Source: Daphnia pulex
Lineage: Eukaryota > Arthropoda > Branchiopoda > Diplostraca > Daphniidae
Reading direction: 5' to 3'
Assembly: GCF_021134715.1 (NCBI RefSeq)
Contig: NC_060017.1
Coordinates: forward strand, 6,510,001 to 6,574,000
DNA: 64,000 nt
Shown in pieces: positions 12,659 to 24,695 of this stretch (position 1 is the stretch's first letter; each line of letters starts with the position of its first letter). A model generated the notes under the pieces. The model searched no databases. It was not told the DNA's origin and was given only the letters and a program-made list of their open reading frames with translations. A program made the position numbers and the translations under genes.

Positions 12659-13213
12659 TGTTTTGAAGATAATACACCAGCAGAAAGTTTAAAAATTGAT
12701 GCGCATACTTTTTTATCAGCAGGATAATATAAGTAAATAATTGATAAAATTAAATAAGGGCGATGAACTTAATACTTCGGTTCACAAATTTTCACGAAAA
12801 TTATGAAATACTTGAACGACCGTACCAATCGTACCAAAAGCAGACGATGTTTAATTTTAGGACCAAACCATGTCCCTTGTCATCCGCTGAAAGCACCAAA
12901 GGCTAGTCTGGCTAGTCGCGATCTCGTTGAATACGTTTGAAGCAGATTTATTTTAAACAATTTTTTTTTAATTTAGATTTTTTTAAAACTTTACTCTACA
13001 GGCTCTCTTTAGTTTTTTTAGTTTTTCCAGATGTTGCAATAGATAACTACAACGGTGTAACATGAAAAACAATCGTCTGCATACCGCAAGTGTAAAAAGT
13101 TTTGCATTGCTGCTTTGCTTGTAAATTCTAAATTGAAAGCATTATTTTGTATTATACTTTTGGATACGAGTATAATTCAAATATCATAGTTTGTTTGAGA
13201 ACCATTAGCTGCA
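12659..13213. promoter_or_regulatory. Bidirectional promoter region of WDR11 (-) and mRpL43 (+)
   Basis: The 555 bases between two divergent start codons must hold both promoters and 5' UTRs. No TATA box at a suitable distance was seen on either side, which is usual for housekeeping pairs. The sequence is AT-rich with poly-T tracts at about 12958-13020. Confidence 0.6.
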
Positions 13214-13962
13214 ATGTCTAACAAACATCTCTTTCTACCGTCGGGATTTATTCGTACACCATTACAAAATGGACTAGGACGATACATTCCACAACTGCAA
13301 AGGATTACGCTCAAGTTCTGTAAAAATCACGGTGGAAGTCGTGGTGTTCGGTAACTTACCATGATTCAAAATTTTTATGGACAGGTTATTTAATTATTTT
13401 TTATTTTTTAAAGAGATTTTATTGAAACTGATTTGATGGAATTTGCAAAGACCAATCCTGGGACAGTTGTTTATTTGAAACCAAGAAGACATCGTTACCC
13501 TTGTATGGTAGCAGAATACTGTAAGTATATTTATTCAATTACTTTCTGTTTAATAAAAAAATTTATTTTACATAATTGGTTTTCAGTGAATGGAGAACGT
13601 GAATATTTAAGCTGCCATGAGTTCAGTAGAGCTGAGATTCAGAAATGGCTCAGCTACATGTGCACAAGATCAGGAATTCCTGTTATGAGATTTAGGAAAT
13701 ATCAACACACTGATTATCCCAGTATTCAGGGTGTTTGGAATCCTTTTACTCATCAAGCCCCTGAGATAAATGTGGCACAGTTCCCTCATGTATACACACA
13801 TTATAAAATTTTAATTACAAGCTATTTATTATTACCATTTGATCAAATCTATTTTAGGAAATTCTATCCAAGCCTGCTGATAATGGACCCACTGCAACTG
13901 ATCAATTAATTGAAATTTTCAAGAAAACACAAATTAAAGATCCAGTTAAACCTGAGCACTAG
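13214..13962 (+). CDS. mRpL43: Mitochondrial large-subunit ribosomal protein mL43
   Basis: Four exons, 13214-13350, 13414-13520, 13587-13789 and 13858-13962, give 183 residues. The protein starts [20 protein letters not shown] and contains [42 protein letters not shown] and [17 protein letters not shown], all closely matching the mL43 family (thioredoxin-like fold, L51/S25/CI-B8 domain). It is a component of the mitochondrial 39S subunit. The ends are small: the last exon encodes only about 35 residues. The gene converges on NOC3L with 127 bases between stop codons. Confidence 0.95.
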
Positions 13963-14089
13963 GCAATATACCATTCTTCTTAGCCAAGTCAATACAGTTT
14001 AAATAGAAACCTGTCAATTTTTTTTATTTTTCATGTTTAAGATTTAAGATCACAAATCATAATCATGTGAAATGAACAATTGGGTATAA

Positions 14090-16769
14090 TCAACTATGTA
14101 CACCATTTGTAGCTGAAGCCAATTGCTGTGCAGTGTTATCGTCCTCCCACTGTTTCATGTGATCAGTATTCAATACTTTTGAAACGAATGCCTCAAGTTC
14201 TGAACTGTGAAATTCCTCTGCGCTCAGTTTTTTCAAGTTGATAGGGGTTGATGCTGGACCCGGCACGGCAGGCAGAAAAGCAAGTAGCGACGGATCATAT
14301 TGCGTGTGTAATTCCAATGGTGTCCTAATAAAATAAAGTTTAGAATGTTAGCCTATTAAAGAGCGACAGAAATCATCATGAAAGTACGACTTACTTGCGA
14401 GTCAATTCCATCGATAACGCCCCATTTCCAGTAGTCGGGCTTTTGAGCAGGATGTGTCTAGCGAATTTTCCCACAACTGGGTGATAGTGCCTCACGAGTG
14501 AATGGAGTTCCCATAGAGCAGTACTGCCTGCGTTGCAATGTTCGGGCTCCTCCAATTCTGCCAAAAAAGTTCCGCTGCCGGAAGAAGTATCTAGATCCAG
14601 CAGCATGTCTGTTTGTTTATGAGTCTGCATAACAATAAAAAAGTTATTCTGAATCTTGTTGTGAGTAAAGAAAGGGAAATGCTTACACTCATAAGAACGC
14701 GGACCAAACTAAGCAGGCTTATACTGCTGTTATGCTGGACTTGAAGAGCTAGAGTCGATACTCGTTTTGTGAAGGCCAAAACTCGGTGGATTGAAACCTT
14801 CTTCCTTCGTTTTATGAGCATGTTTTCCAGACAGTCAATTGCGATCGGAACGTTAGAATTCGACGGGCCTACATTCAAGCGCAAAGTTAATGACAAACTA
14901 ATCGGTATAAATGAAATAAATGCTACGTACCAGCAGTAAGACTAAAGATAACTTTGTACAAGTGAGAATAGAAATGAATGGGATCGATGTTAAGGGCTTC
15001 TCCTTGACCCGAGAGCATAATGAGCACTACTTGGATGGCGTACAGACACTGACGGTAATCAAGCTGGTCATTTGCAATGAGGTTATTGAAAACTTCAACC
15101 AAGTCGGTGAAAAAGTCCACGTTGATCGTATGCGCGAACCTACGTAAAAAGAGAAATAATCAGAAATTACCTTTGTCAAAATAAAATTTAAAAAAATATA
15201 AACATACTTTGCCAATCCTTGAAGCACGACACCCATCAAACCGGATTTCGGTGCCATTTTAAGGATGCGGAAATAGATGGTGAAAACCAACTTGACCGTT
15301 TCTGTCTGATATTTAGTTTTACTGCCTTTACTATGCTCTGCTCTGGCAATGACGACTTCTTTCTCCAGCCGCTCAATCTTCTTTCTTCGACGTCGCTCAT
15401 TCTTCGACATTATGAGGATTTTTTCTTTGCGAGTCAAGGTTTTGTACCTACTAATTTCTTCCTCCCTTTCCCGATCTAAATTAACGTCCTTGATACGTAA
15501 CGCAATTAGGATGTCGAGGCAATCGGGTGGAATCTGGTGGTGTCGCTTGTTTTTGATAAGGTGATTGATTTGTCGAACTGCGTGTAGAGAAATCTCGCCT
15601 TTCTTGTCGTCTTTGAAGAGTTTCTTGAATGCTGAACAAATCAAAAAGCGTACATCGTCCACTTTGTGAGCAGTAAACGGAATTAAAGCGTGAACAATGT
15701 TTTTGGCAAAATTAAAGTGTGGCATAGACACCAGCAAGTCGCTCATGCATTTCAATGCAAAAACTGCCACTCTCCTAGTGGACTCATCAATGGCTTTTTT
15801 CTTTTTCATCTCCTTCAATGGAGAAAGAGTTTCTTCTAGCTTCTTGAGGAACATCTGGTAATATTTAAGCAGACGAGCTTCGTTCCCGTAAATTTCTCTG
15901 GTGGCTTTCTTCAGTCTTTCTCCAGGCTTAGAAGTCATTTTAATTTCAAATCCAGGTGCCAAATCCTTGAAGAGTTCCACAAGACTAGCAGAAATTAGTT
16001 TGAAGCCGGTAATGAAAATATCTGGAGTTAGAGTGGCATATAGTTTCAATACAGCACTGATATGCTCCATTCGCTCATCAGGATTTTCCAAAATGTTGCT
16101 TGATGAGGAACCAATCAGGGCCTTCAAGTCTTCAATTTTCTGTTTTCGCCTTGCATACATTTCTGCCATGCTTTTAGGGGCTTCCTCTTCTTCTTCAGCA
16201 TCTTCATCGTCTTTTTCTTCCTCGTCAGAAGATTGGTAGTCAACTTCAATCGTCTGTTCAACAATGCCCTGCTTGGTCTTGATTGGAAGGAGGTGTCTTG
16301 TTTTCTTCTTCGTCAACTCGCTGTTATAGAGGTCCTCATTGTACTCCTCTTCAACTGTCTCACCATTGTGTTCTTCAATTTTTCGTTTCTTTCCTGCATT
16401 GGCATTCTTTTGTTGGATATTGGAAGCCTTTGTTTTAAAGAAACTGACTTCTTCTTCGTCCATCATGTCCATCATTTCATCTGCATCAAAATCATCTTGA
16501 ACAATTTCTTCAGTTTTTGGAATAGGTTTCTCATTGTTGAATTTCTTTTTCTTATTTGACCCTGGAATAGAAGCTACGGGATTTTTCTTATTTGCCTGTT
16601 GATTTGGCCGGCTGTTGTTCGGTTGGGTTTTATCTCCCAGTTGAGTTTTCGGTTTAACGAATGGTTGGCGAACTCTGGCACCTGCCTTGTAAGTTTTTTT
16701 GTGTTTCATGTGGCTGGCTCTTTTCGTTTTGCTCACCACCATTGTTTTCTTGGCACCCTTTTTTGCCAT
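14090..16769 (-). CDS. NOC3L: Nucleolar complex protein 3 homolog (NOC3-like)
   Basis: Five exons, 15208-16769, 14931-15139, 14687-14868, 14395-14624 and 14090-14324, give 805 residues, close to the roughly 800 of human NOC3L. The N-terminus is lysine-rich (MAKKGAKKTMVVSKTKRASH), followed by acidic stretches. The conserved NOC3p block (SMAEMYARRKQKIEDLKALI) and the CBF/Mak21-type C-terminal region (VPIAIDCLENMLIKRRKKVS, HYHPVVGKFARHIL) are clear. NOC3 acts with NOC2 in 60S pre-ribosome maturation and export, and in yeast also in replication initiation. Exon 1 alone carries about 520 codons. Confidence is high from several conserved blocks. Confidence 0.95.
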
Positions 16770-17119
16770 TTTCAGTTACCGGATGATGACAAACTTGGAT
16801 AAACTATAAACTTTTATTCAAACACAAATTAAATTCAATAAATTGTGTTCACTGTTCAGTCAACTGGTAGACAGACGTCTTTTGGAAAACTACCACGTGA
16901 AGTTTTGATCTTAGTTTACCGATCTATCGCTAGAGTTCGCTGATGTTTTGGTGGGAAATGATAAAAATGAATAACGAAACAAAAGTGAATCCTTATAAAA
17001 AAATGCTTCGCTTTGTATTTTTATTAAGGAATAAAACTGTCTACTATAACTATGCGTTGACAACACATTATGATCACTTTGAATAATGAAGCATGACAAA
17101 TCCAATCAATAGAAACCTC
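16770..17119. other. Intergenic region upstream of NOC3L
   Basis: A 350-base AT-rich gap between two minus-strand genes. It should hold the NOC3L promoter and the 3' UTR of the acidic orphan. No TATA-like element stood out. Confidence 0.5.
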
Positions 17120-17584
17120 TCAACATTCTTCACCCACGTCTTCGTCTTTGTATCCGCCTTCTTCATCCATTTCAGTAAACCCATTTTCATCTTCCGCATC
17201 TTCAATATTATCCTCCTGATCATCTTCGTAGCCTCCTTGTTCTTCCACAAACTCACGCTCTTCTTCACGATGTTTGAAAACGTTTTCGTCCTCCTCCACA
17301 TCTTCAACAGCATTATCTTCTTGGTCATCTTCATAACCTCCTTCTTCGTCTTTAAACTCACGATCTTCTTTCTTCCGTCCTTGTAAAGTCATGGATAAAT
17401 CCGGTTCCTCATTATTAGCCTTGATAACTCTTGATGCAGCAATAGTGGTCGTTTTCAAAGCCATCGGTGATTCAGTGCTTTGAACTGTTAAGGTCACTTG
17501 TTTCTTTTTGGGATTTGCATCGATTCCTTTCTTTTCTTTGGCAGTTTCGCAACAAATTTTAGTTGTGATCTCCTTTCTTTCCAT
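17120..17584 (-). CDS. Small intronless acidic orphan protein (154 residues)
   Basis: A single uninterrupted frame starts at ATG 17582-17584. The first half is lysine-rich (KEKKG, NPKKKQ) with a TESPMALKTT stretch. The second half is very acidic and contains an internal repeat, EEGGYEDDQEDN, twice, with a third weaker EEGGYKDED near the C-terminus. There is no signal peptide or membrane segment. The charge layout suggests a nuclear or chromatin/ribosome-associated disordered protein, but I recognise no family. The opposite strand also has an open frame caused by the same biased codons. The coding status is likely but not certain. Confidence 0.6.
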   Translation of the reverse strand: MERKEITTKICCETAKEKKGIDANPKKKQVTLTVQSTESPMALKTTTIAASRVIKANNEEPDLSMTLQGRKKEDREFKDEEGGYEDDQEDNAVEDVEEDENVFKHREEEREFVEEQGGYEDDQEDNIEDAEDENGFTEMDEEGGYKDEDVGEEC

Positions 17585-20500
17585 GGTGTAAATAATTCAC
17601 AAAAGTAATTCGATCGCGCAAACTATACGAATAACGACACTAATAGGGTATCAACAAGACCAACTACTGCGATTCGTCGTAGCAACGAACTGAAAAAATC
17701 TTAAAACTTACGACTTGGCGACGTTCTATACAAAATTATTTTTAATTTAATTCACGAATAATAAGAAGTCCTAGTCAACAGAGCTACTAGGGATTCATAG
17801 AGGCCTACACATTTATGGTTTATTAATTAGAATTCCATCCCGCATTGTCAAATTGAAAATTCCGCTTCAGAAAATTGTACGTCTACTTTTCGCCGCTAGA
17901 TGGCCTTGACAAGATTTAATGAACGCAAGCGCTAACGAGCGCTAGCCATCCCCTAACAATAAGTTTGGCCAAAGGAAAGAAACAAAAAAACTAATTAAGG
18001 ACGACATTAACAGCGACGATGACTGAACCATCTGGCGCCTAGCCATCAGCGCATAAAATCAACACAAAAAAAGGGAAATGTGTTTGTCGTTTAGACTGAT
18101 GGAACTTGTATATATTTTCAACGAGAAAACAGGCTGATGACACTTTCCGCTAGAGAACGTGAGTGTGTGTGGGTATCGTTTCCTACTGCGCCGCATGGTG
18201 GTTTTTAATTTTATTTCGTTGCGACGGCCTTTGATGTTGAGCAGAGAGAGAAATGCTACTCCACAAAATCTTTTCCGTCCGAGGAATTTACAAAGAAATC
18301 GGAACCGCCACACCATCCCCCCGGTCGCTAGAGCAGAGAATGACGCAAGGAGGGTTCCAGCAGTATAGAAAATTAAATCTCCATCGTTAGTGTTTTTTTT
18401 TCGCTCCTGTACGGATTCCTCCCCCCCCCCCATCTTCTTTGAAATGTGCCCCTCCCTTTTCTTTCGTGATTTCCATGTCACGCGGGCTTCCCCCCTTTAA
18501 ACATTTTTTGGAGACAGCTTGATTATTAACGATCGAACTGTCTTTGACTGTTTTGCGTGTGTCTATATATCGAAAGCTGATTGGATTACGTGAACGGTGT
18601 CGAAAGGTTCTCTCCGGTGGAGGTGCTGACGGTTGAAGATTTAATGCGCACACACACATGATGGAACGGGAGAAGAAGAATAAGAAGAATATATACCATG
18701 CATGTATCGTAATAAAAAACCACACGGAGAGAAAGAGAAGAGAAACAAGCGTTACCGGAGCGAAGAGCAAGCGAGTCACGTTATCAAAGGATCCCCGGGT
18801 CACGCGATGCCCACGACGACGTTACTCGAGAACCCACACCCACCCTCCTTCTTTGCTTGCTGCTGCTGCTTGAGGAGTTGATTAGCTTTTAACATTCCCA
18901 TGTGTGTGTGTGTGTACTTTCTATATGTATTTTGTGGAATGACTTCCACCCGAATCAAATATCTCTCTTCTCGGAAAATAAACATTTTTTGGGAGAATTA
19001 CAAGAAACAAAAGGGCGGTCTTTTGAAACCACAAATGAGTCACACAATAATGACGTCATTCGAATCCTCTTTTTTATTCTTTTGTGTTATGTTTTCGAAT
19101 GACGTGGTTTGTTCTGCTTTGGGGAGGAAAAAGAAAAATCTACGCAATGGGGAGAGGCGCAGACTGTGTCACGACCAGCGCGTTCCAACCCCCCGTGAAT
19201 TACGGCGCCGTGAAAGTTTCTTGTGTGTATCGCCAACACACAGCTGATCATCATTTATTATATATTCTCTTGTATATACGATCAATTTTGAGTCGATCAA
19301 ATTGTTTTTCGTTTTTTGTTTTTCCTGGTTCCCATGCAAATGTTGTTGTTGCCTTCATTAGCCCAACTCGGATTGACGGTTAAGCCAATCAAGGAATATA
19401 ATAACGACGGTGATTAAGATCGTGAACCTTTTAACATTCTTCCCGCATCATTTAGATCGGCTATAATATATTTTCTATTAAGTAAATAGGCAAAAAAATA
19501 TCATAGGATCGTGAGTGCAGTACACTGTTTTTTTTGTCAGACAAAGTGTGGGATATTTAGAAATTTCAAGTTTTTCTCTCTCGGTGTATAATAGAATGCA
19601 TGATAAGTAAATATACGCGTCAAGGAGTGAGGGGGTAGATGAAACCAGTTTTCCCCTCTCAGATTGACAAGCGAGACGGGCCAAAGAAGATAGTGGCTGG
19701 TCTTATATACAACAAGGTGGTGGTTTTGTTGTTGGGTAGTCGGGGAAAGTTTTTTATCAGAGATGGCGCATTCTTTGTCCCGTCACACCTGGATAACGAT
19801 CGCCAACCCAAAAGTCATATATATTATTTTGGGTTATATACCGTACTATACACATGTATGTGTTTTGACATTTCTCTCCAGCAGCAGTTGGATTATATAG
19901 AGGGCAGCAGCAGCTTGACTCTCTTCCATCATTTCCTATAAGCTCGCCAAAGTTCCTCAAATTACAGGGGGCTTTGCCCTGGCTGCATATATGCATCAGC
20001 AGCGCGTAATCATCATATCACAATGGTAAAGTGGCTTTAGATGGATGGATGGACCCCGACGACTTGTTTGTGTGCTCCGCGTGTTTATATCTCTCTCTTA
20101 TATTTACTCTTAAAAGGGTCTCTCTCTCGGAAAAGAATTAGTTACTTGATACGAAGAAATGCTGAGCTGCTGCTGCCGAGATGTGGTGGTAAAAACCAAT
20201 AACAAGGGCGAGCGGAATAACCCCGTCGGCAACAACAACAACAACGCCCGTCTCGAATATCTCTGTTTTTCAAAAATAAGACGGGAAATTCTTTTTCACC
20301 CCCCATTTAATTCTTGTACACATGATGGCCTACTGCCGTACATATACTACTATATAATCCATTCACGTGTCAAAAAGTCGGTTATTATTTAAAAGTCCCT
20401 TTTCAAATAAAAGCGCCACTTGAAAGGCATGTTATATATCTGGAGGGGGGAAAAGACGACGTAAAAATGAAATAAAATACTTGTCAGTTTGAAGAAAGCA

Positions 20501-23500
20501 TTCGAGTTCAAGGTTCTTCTATTGGGCTTTAAAAAACTGGTTAAACTTCATTCTTGTTAGGTATGCAGCAGCAGTAGTATAACTAATAAAATTGAATAAT
20601 TCAGAACGAAGAGTTGAGCTTTGCGTGATGCTAATATTGAGTCGAGTTGGGTTGTTGGAACCATCACACACACAGAGGATAAAGTCGAAATTCGTATTTT
20701 TATGGTCGAGCTCGTGCGCGCATATAAATGACGCGCGAAAAAGTTGAACTTTCAAACGAGCCGCTTGTTTTTTCCGCTGTTATTTTTCGAAAAAAAGTTT
20801 AACGTGGTATCTCTTTTGATATATATTTTTCGCTTGGGGTTGGTTTTTTTATCACCTGAAGGGTATTTACCGGCAGTCGGAGCTGAGATAAGAAAAAAAG
20901 TGGCGATAGAGCAGCAGCTCACATAAGCCTTGGGTTTTATTGTTTATCTTTTGGTCCCACAGCGTAGGACAAGTTTTGTCACATTTTACAACCGTCGCAC
21001 GGCAGCCATAGAGTTGTCAAGGGAATAAGACGAAATATCCGGTACAGCTTGGTTCGTCGGAGAAAAAAAAGTCCATTGAACAAGCACGTCGGTCAAAGGT
21101 CCTCTGCTTCTTCCATAGTCCATCACTCTGCTATGCCTCCCCCCTATATATCTTCGACACACTGCTGCCATAGCCTTGCGTGTTCGGGTGCTGACCGATA
21201 TTATTGTATGTGTAGGAGTCGGAGGTTATTTCCGAAAAAGGGCTCGTGCCAAATAACCCAGTAGAAAAACAACAGCCCAGTTTAAAAAAGAGAATTAAAG
21301 ACAAACGTTGGCCAGCCACGCCAGCCCGTTGACGGCTCCAACTGCCTTTTTGCTTCTAGATAAGCCACACCACGAGACCCTTGAAAACGTTTTTCTCTGC
21401 TGTGTACATGTCTAATCCATAAATTTCTTGTTAGTTCTTTTCCTTTTTCTCGAGTGGCTTTTTCCACCCTGTAATCAGCTTTTTGGGAGAAAAAAGTTCT
21501 CTTGTATATAAGCTTCTAGACGACGACTAACAAATTTATGAAGCGCTTTTAATTTATAGTAAAAGGAAACGTTATCGTTGGTGGGAATCAACAGCTTTTT
21601 TCTATTTTAAAAGGAATTTTTCAGTTTCCATTTCTTCTTTTAAAAAAAATAAGAAAAATGTTTCACGCGATGATGAAGAAGAAGTTGTATCAAAAGAGAC
21701 TGCCTGGGGTCGGAGAAAATGTAAATTTACGACCGCGCACGTACGGAACAATCTCTCCACTAACACAAGATTCTCTTTTTTGGGGGGCCATCCAACTGCG
21801 ATGGGCTTCCACGTTTGCGATGGCTACTACCTGATCTGTGTGTGTGTGTCAGTAGGCAAGCACAATTTGCCAGACGATCGAGCCTATAATAAACGATCTT
21901 TTTCTACCTCTGTGTCGTCTTCAGATGGAGGACGACACGTATGGAATATATACCTGACTTGAAGGAATGTGCATACAATTCTTTTGTAGATAGAAACTGT
22001 ATTGATTCTTAAGTTCAATTGGGCGTGGTCCCTTTGATATTCGTTTGCTGGTTGCCTTCCTCTCCCTCGACTGCAGCTGAAATCATTTATATACACAATC
22101 ACATGTACACAAAAAGTCATTCATTTCAATCTAGGCCCTCCCATATAAATTCGACTTGTATATACACACAAACGCCAACAGCCCCACCGAAAAGCCATCG
22201 ACGATATATCTCTTCTAGGATGGGCGCGGCCTACATTTTCTACGTCTTTTTTTCGAAATAAAATTCTATTTATTTTACGTGTTATCGATTCAGATAAATA
22301 AATGAATCGTGAACCAGCACCAGCAGCAGTGGCCTTCATTCGGTTCAAACCGGTCGAAAACTATTTTCTTTTGCCGGAAGCTTGTTATTATTTTATACGA
22401 AAAATATTTTAACGAAATAGATGTAGAGAATTCCAATTGGAAATGAGTCTCTTTCGTTGATGCCCTGTAATGACGGTTGCAATTCCTTTGAAAGACCCTC
22501 CAACCAAAAAACAACAGGTAGGTTCTTTTTTTTGTCTTGTTTCAACATCCGGTGGTATGCACAGTACTACCTAGTACCAAATAAGGTTCCTTTGTTTCCG
22601 GGGGGGCCGAGTTTCAAGCATGTCGGCCATCTTTCTTTTTTACAAGAGGGAAATAAATGCGGTCATGAATTTTTTAAAAGAAAAGAGTTATGGCGTCTCA
22701 AGTGGGCACGGGCTCAAACAAAATAATAAAACATGTTTTGGTGACTAATGTTTGCCTTTTTACTCAATTTCTTGTAGCTATCATATCCCCCCCATTCTTT
22801 TCGAGTATTTTTTCAAATCAAGAGTGACGTCATCGTGTTGACCGGAAACGGGTTGCACCACCACTCGGCCGCCCACATAATACACACACACACGACTTGT
22901 TTTATCATTTTCGACACGATTTCTCTCCTTTCCCTCTGATTCACCATCGAAATGTTTCCGGTTCATCGTTTGGCAACTTTGGTTCGTGTCACTGAATCAA
23001 TCGAGCGTGTAAAATTCAGACAATGAAAGTTGCGATTTTTATATTCTCGCCAGATATAGTTCCGTTTACATAATAACCAGCCATGAATAATTACACTCGA
23101 GTAGACCTTAGCTCTTTTCCATCGAATGTGTTGAGCACGCTCTTTCTCACCTGATGGAAATACAAGAAGAGAGAGAGACCATCACGCAGTTCATTAACTA
23201 AATGCAATTTGGTGTCATCTATACCCTCCCACCAGTTGGGGGGCCCATCATCATCATCACTAGAGAGGAAAAACCAGTAGCCAAAAAAGAAATCCAATCG
23301 GTTTGATGGCCGTCACGACCCTTCTTCTTCTACCAACACACAGCAATGTGCATGCACTCGGGCAATTTTGATTATTCATCGCTCTTCGGAGCTACAGGGA
23401 TGTGTGTGTGTTTTGTTTCGCGTGACTTGCTGTGTTGTTTTGTGTTGAAAATAAAGAAGCCGTAACGGACAAAAAAGAGTCGAATTCGAGTTGGAGAGAA

Positions 23501-24695
23501 CACGTCAGCAAATTGTCGCCGCTAGATGGCTCAAGCTAATGCCCTCTGGCGTCCGCCATTAGACACGGCGCCAGCCTTCTTTTCCTTCTTGGTCTTGACC
23601 AAAAATCAGTTCCAAGCCGAGAGCAGCTAGAGATCGGTCGTGTGTGTGTGTGTGTCGGTTCTCTGAACGTTATTAACCGAGAGAAAATACCTTTGCAACG
23701 AGATAAAAATAATTTTTTTAAAAAGGAGGGGTGTGATTCTTTTTTTTCTCCCCCCACCCTATTGAACATTGCATTTCCGGATTATCTCTGGTTATCGCCA
23801 TCTTTTCTTTCCGCGTGGGATATTCGAGTGTGTGTGTGTGTCTGTGTTTAACCAGTTGGGGGATTATTTGGACTGGTCGACGGGGTTTTCTGTTGTAGTG
23901 TGTGGTGGTTTTGTCTACCTGTAAAAAGAAGAAGAAGGCCGGCGGGCGTTCGATTCCATCCAGGCGCAACAGGTAAATTCGAAGAAGAAGAAGGCTGGTT
24001 GTTTTTAACTATTTTATTTGGGGGTCACACATAGTTTTTCTGGGTTGAGAGGGATTTTTATTTTTATTTTTCGTGAAAGGTTGTGTGATGTTGTCGTGAG
24101 ACAGACATGGGCGAATCAAAAGCCAATTAGGGAGGATGACGTCACGAACGATGGCGAAAAATGTTGATGTGTGTGTCGCCATGCAACAGGTGGGGAGCCA
24201 ACCGGCGTGGGTTGGAAAACGCACTGGGCATACTACACACACTGGTGTGTATATCTTTCCTTAACGGATTGCTGGCCTGTGTGTGTGTGTAGCGTATGCA
24301 AGTCACGCTGCCGTGGCTACCTGGGCGACGCCGTTCGTTCGTTTTTTCTTGGCTTGAAAAGGAACCGTGACGGAATGGCTGTCACATACTTGAAAATATA
24401 CCGAGAGATGTAGTCGGGAAATGTAGTTAAAACTATTTGTGTGTGTGTGTGTAGAGGCCTCGGAATATAAATTTAACTGATTTTTTTCTTTTGAAATTAG
24501 ATATGAGGCCGTTATCGTCATCGACCGGACCGTCTGGCGCGGATTATTGAGCCATCCTTTCCTAAACAGCAAAGTGCATTTGTCCAGTGCCGAGTGGGTG
24601 GTGCGTGCGTGAACTGTTAAAAATACGAATTTATCTTTTTCGACTATCAACGAGACGGGCCGAATTATCGTGATTATTATTCCGTGTTCTGACAC
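17585..24695 (+). other. Long non-coding region upstream of the cadherin start codon
   Basis: About 7.1 kb without a supported gene. It is likely to hold the promoter and non-coding 5' exons of the cadherin gene. It is rich in TG/CA microsatellites (for example 18901-18914, 23639-23655, 24438-24452), CAG/CTG and CAA triplets and poly-T. The 12-mer CCGCTAGATGGC occurs twice (17893-17904, 23519-23530), with related CTCF-like elements at 18028-18044 and 23541-23556. A possible acceptor at 24500 precedes a short upstream open frame. Open frames of 60-140 codons here show low-complexity translations and no family resemblance. Confidence 0.5.
24503..24550 (+). promoter_or_regulatory. Possible upstream open reading frame in cadherin 5' leader
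   Basis: An ATG at 24503 follows a polypyrimidine tract and TTAG (possible splice acceptor ending at 24500). It opens a 15-codon frame closed by TGA at 24548-24550, about 145 bases before the cadherin ATG. If this stretch is in the mature leader, the frame could lower translation of the main protein. The leader structure is inferred only. Confidence 0.3.

Noticed and set aside
16233-16559. Plus-strand leucine/phenylalanine-rich open frame
   Set aside because: Antisense of the acidic, lysine-rich part of NOC3L exon 1.
18059-18803. Two minus-strand open frames of about 140 codons upstream of the cadherin gene
   Set aside because: Translations are low complexity or mixed, with no motif, and the frames cross microsatellites and homopolymers.
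18901-24452. TG/CA runs considered as possible mobile element tails or a CRISPR-like array
   Set aside because: They are simple dinucleotide microsatellites without repeat-spacer regularity, terminal repeats or target duplications.
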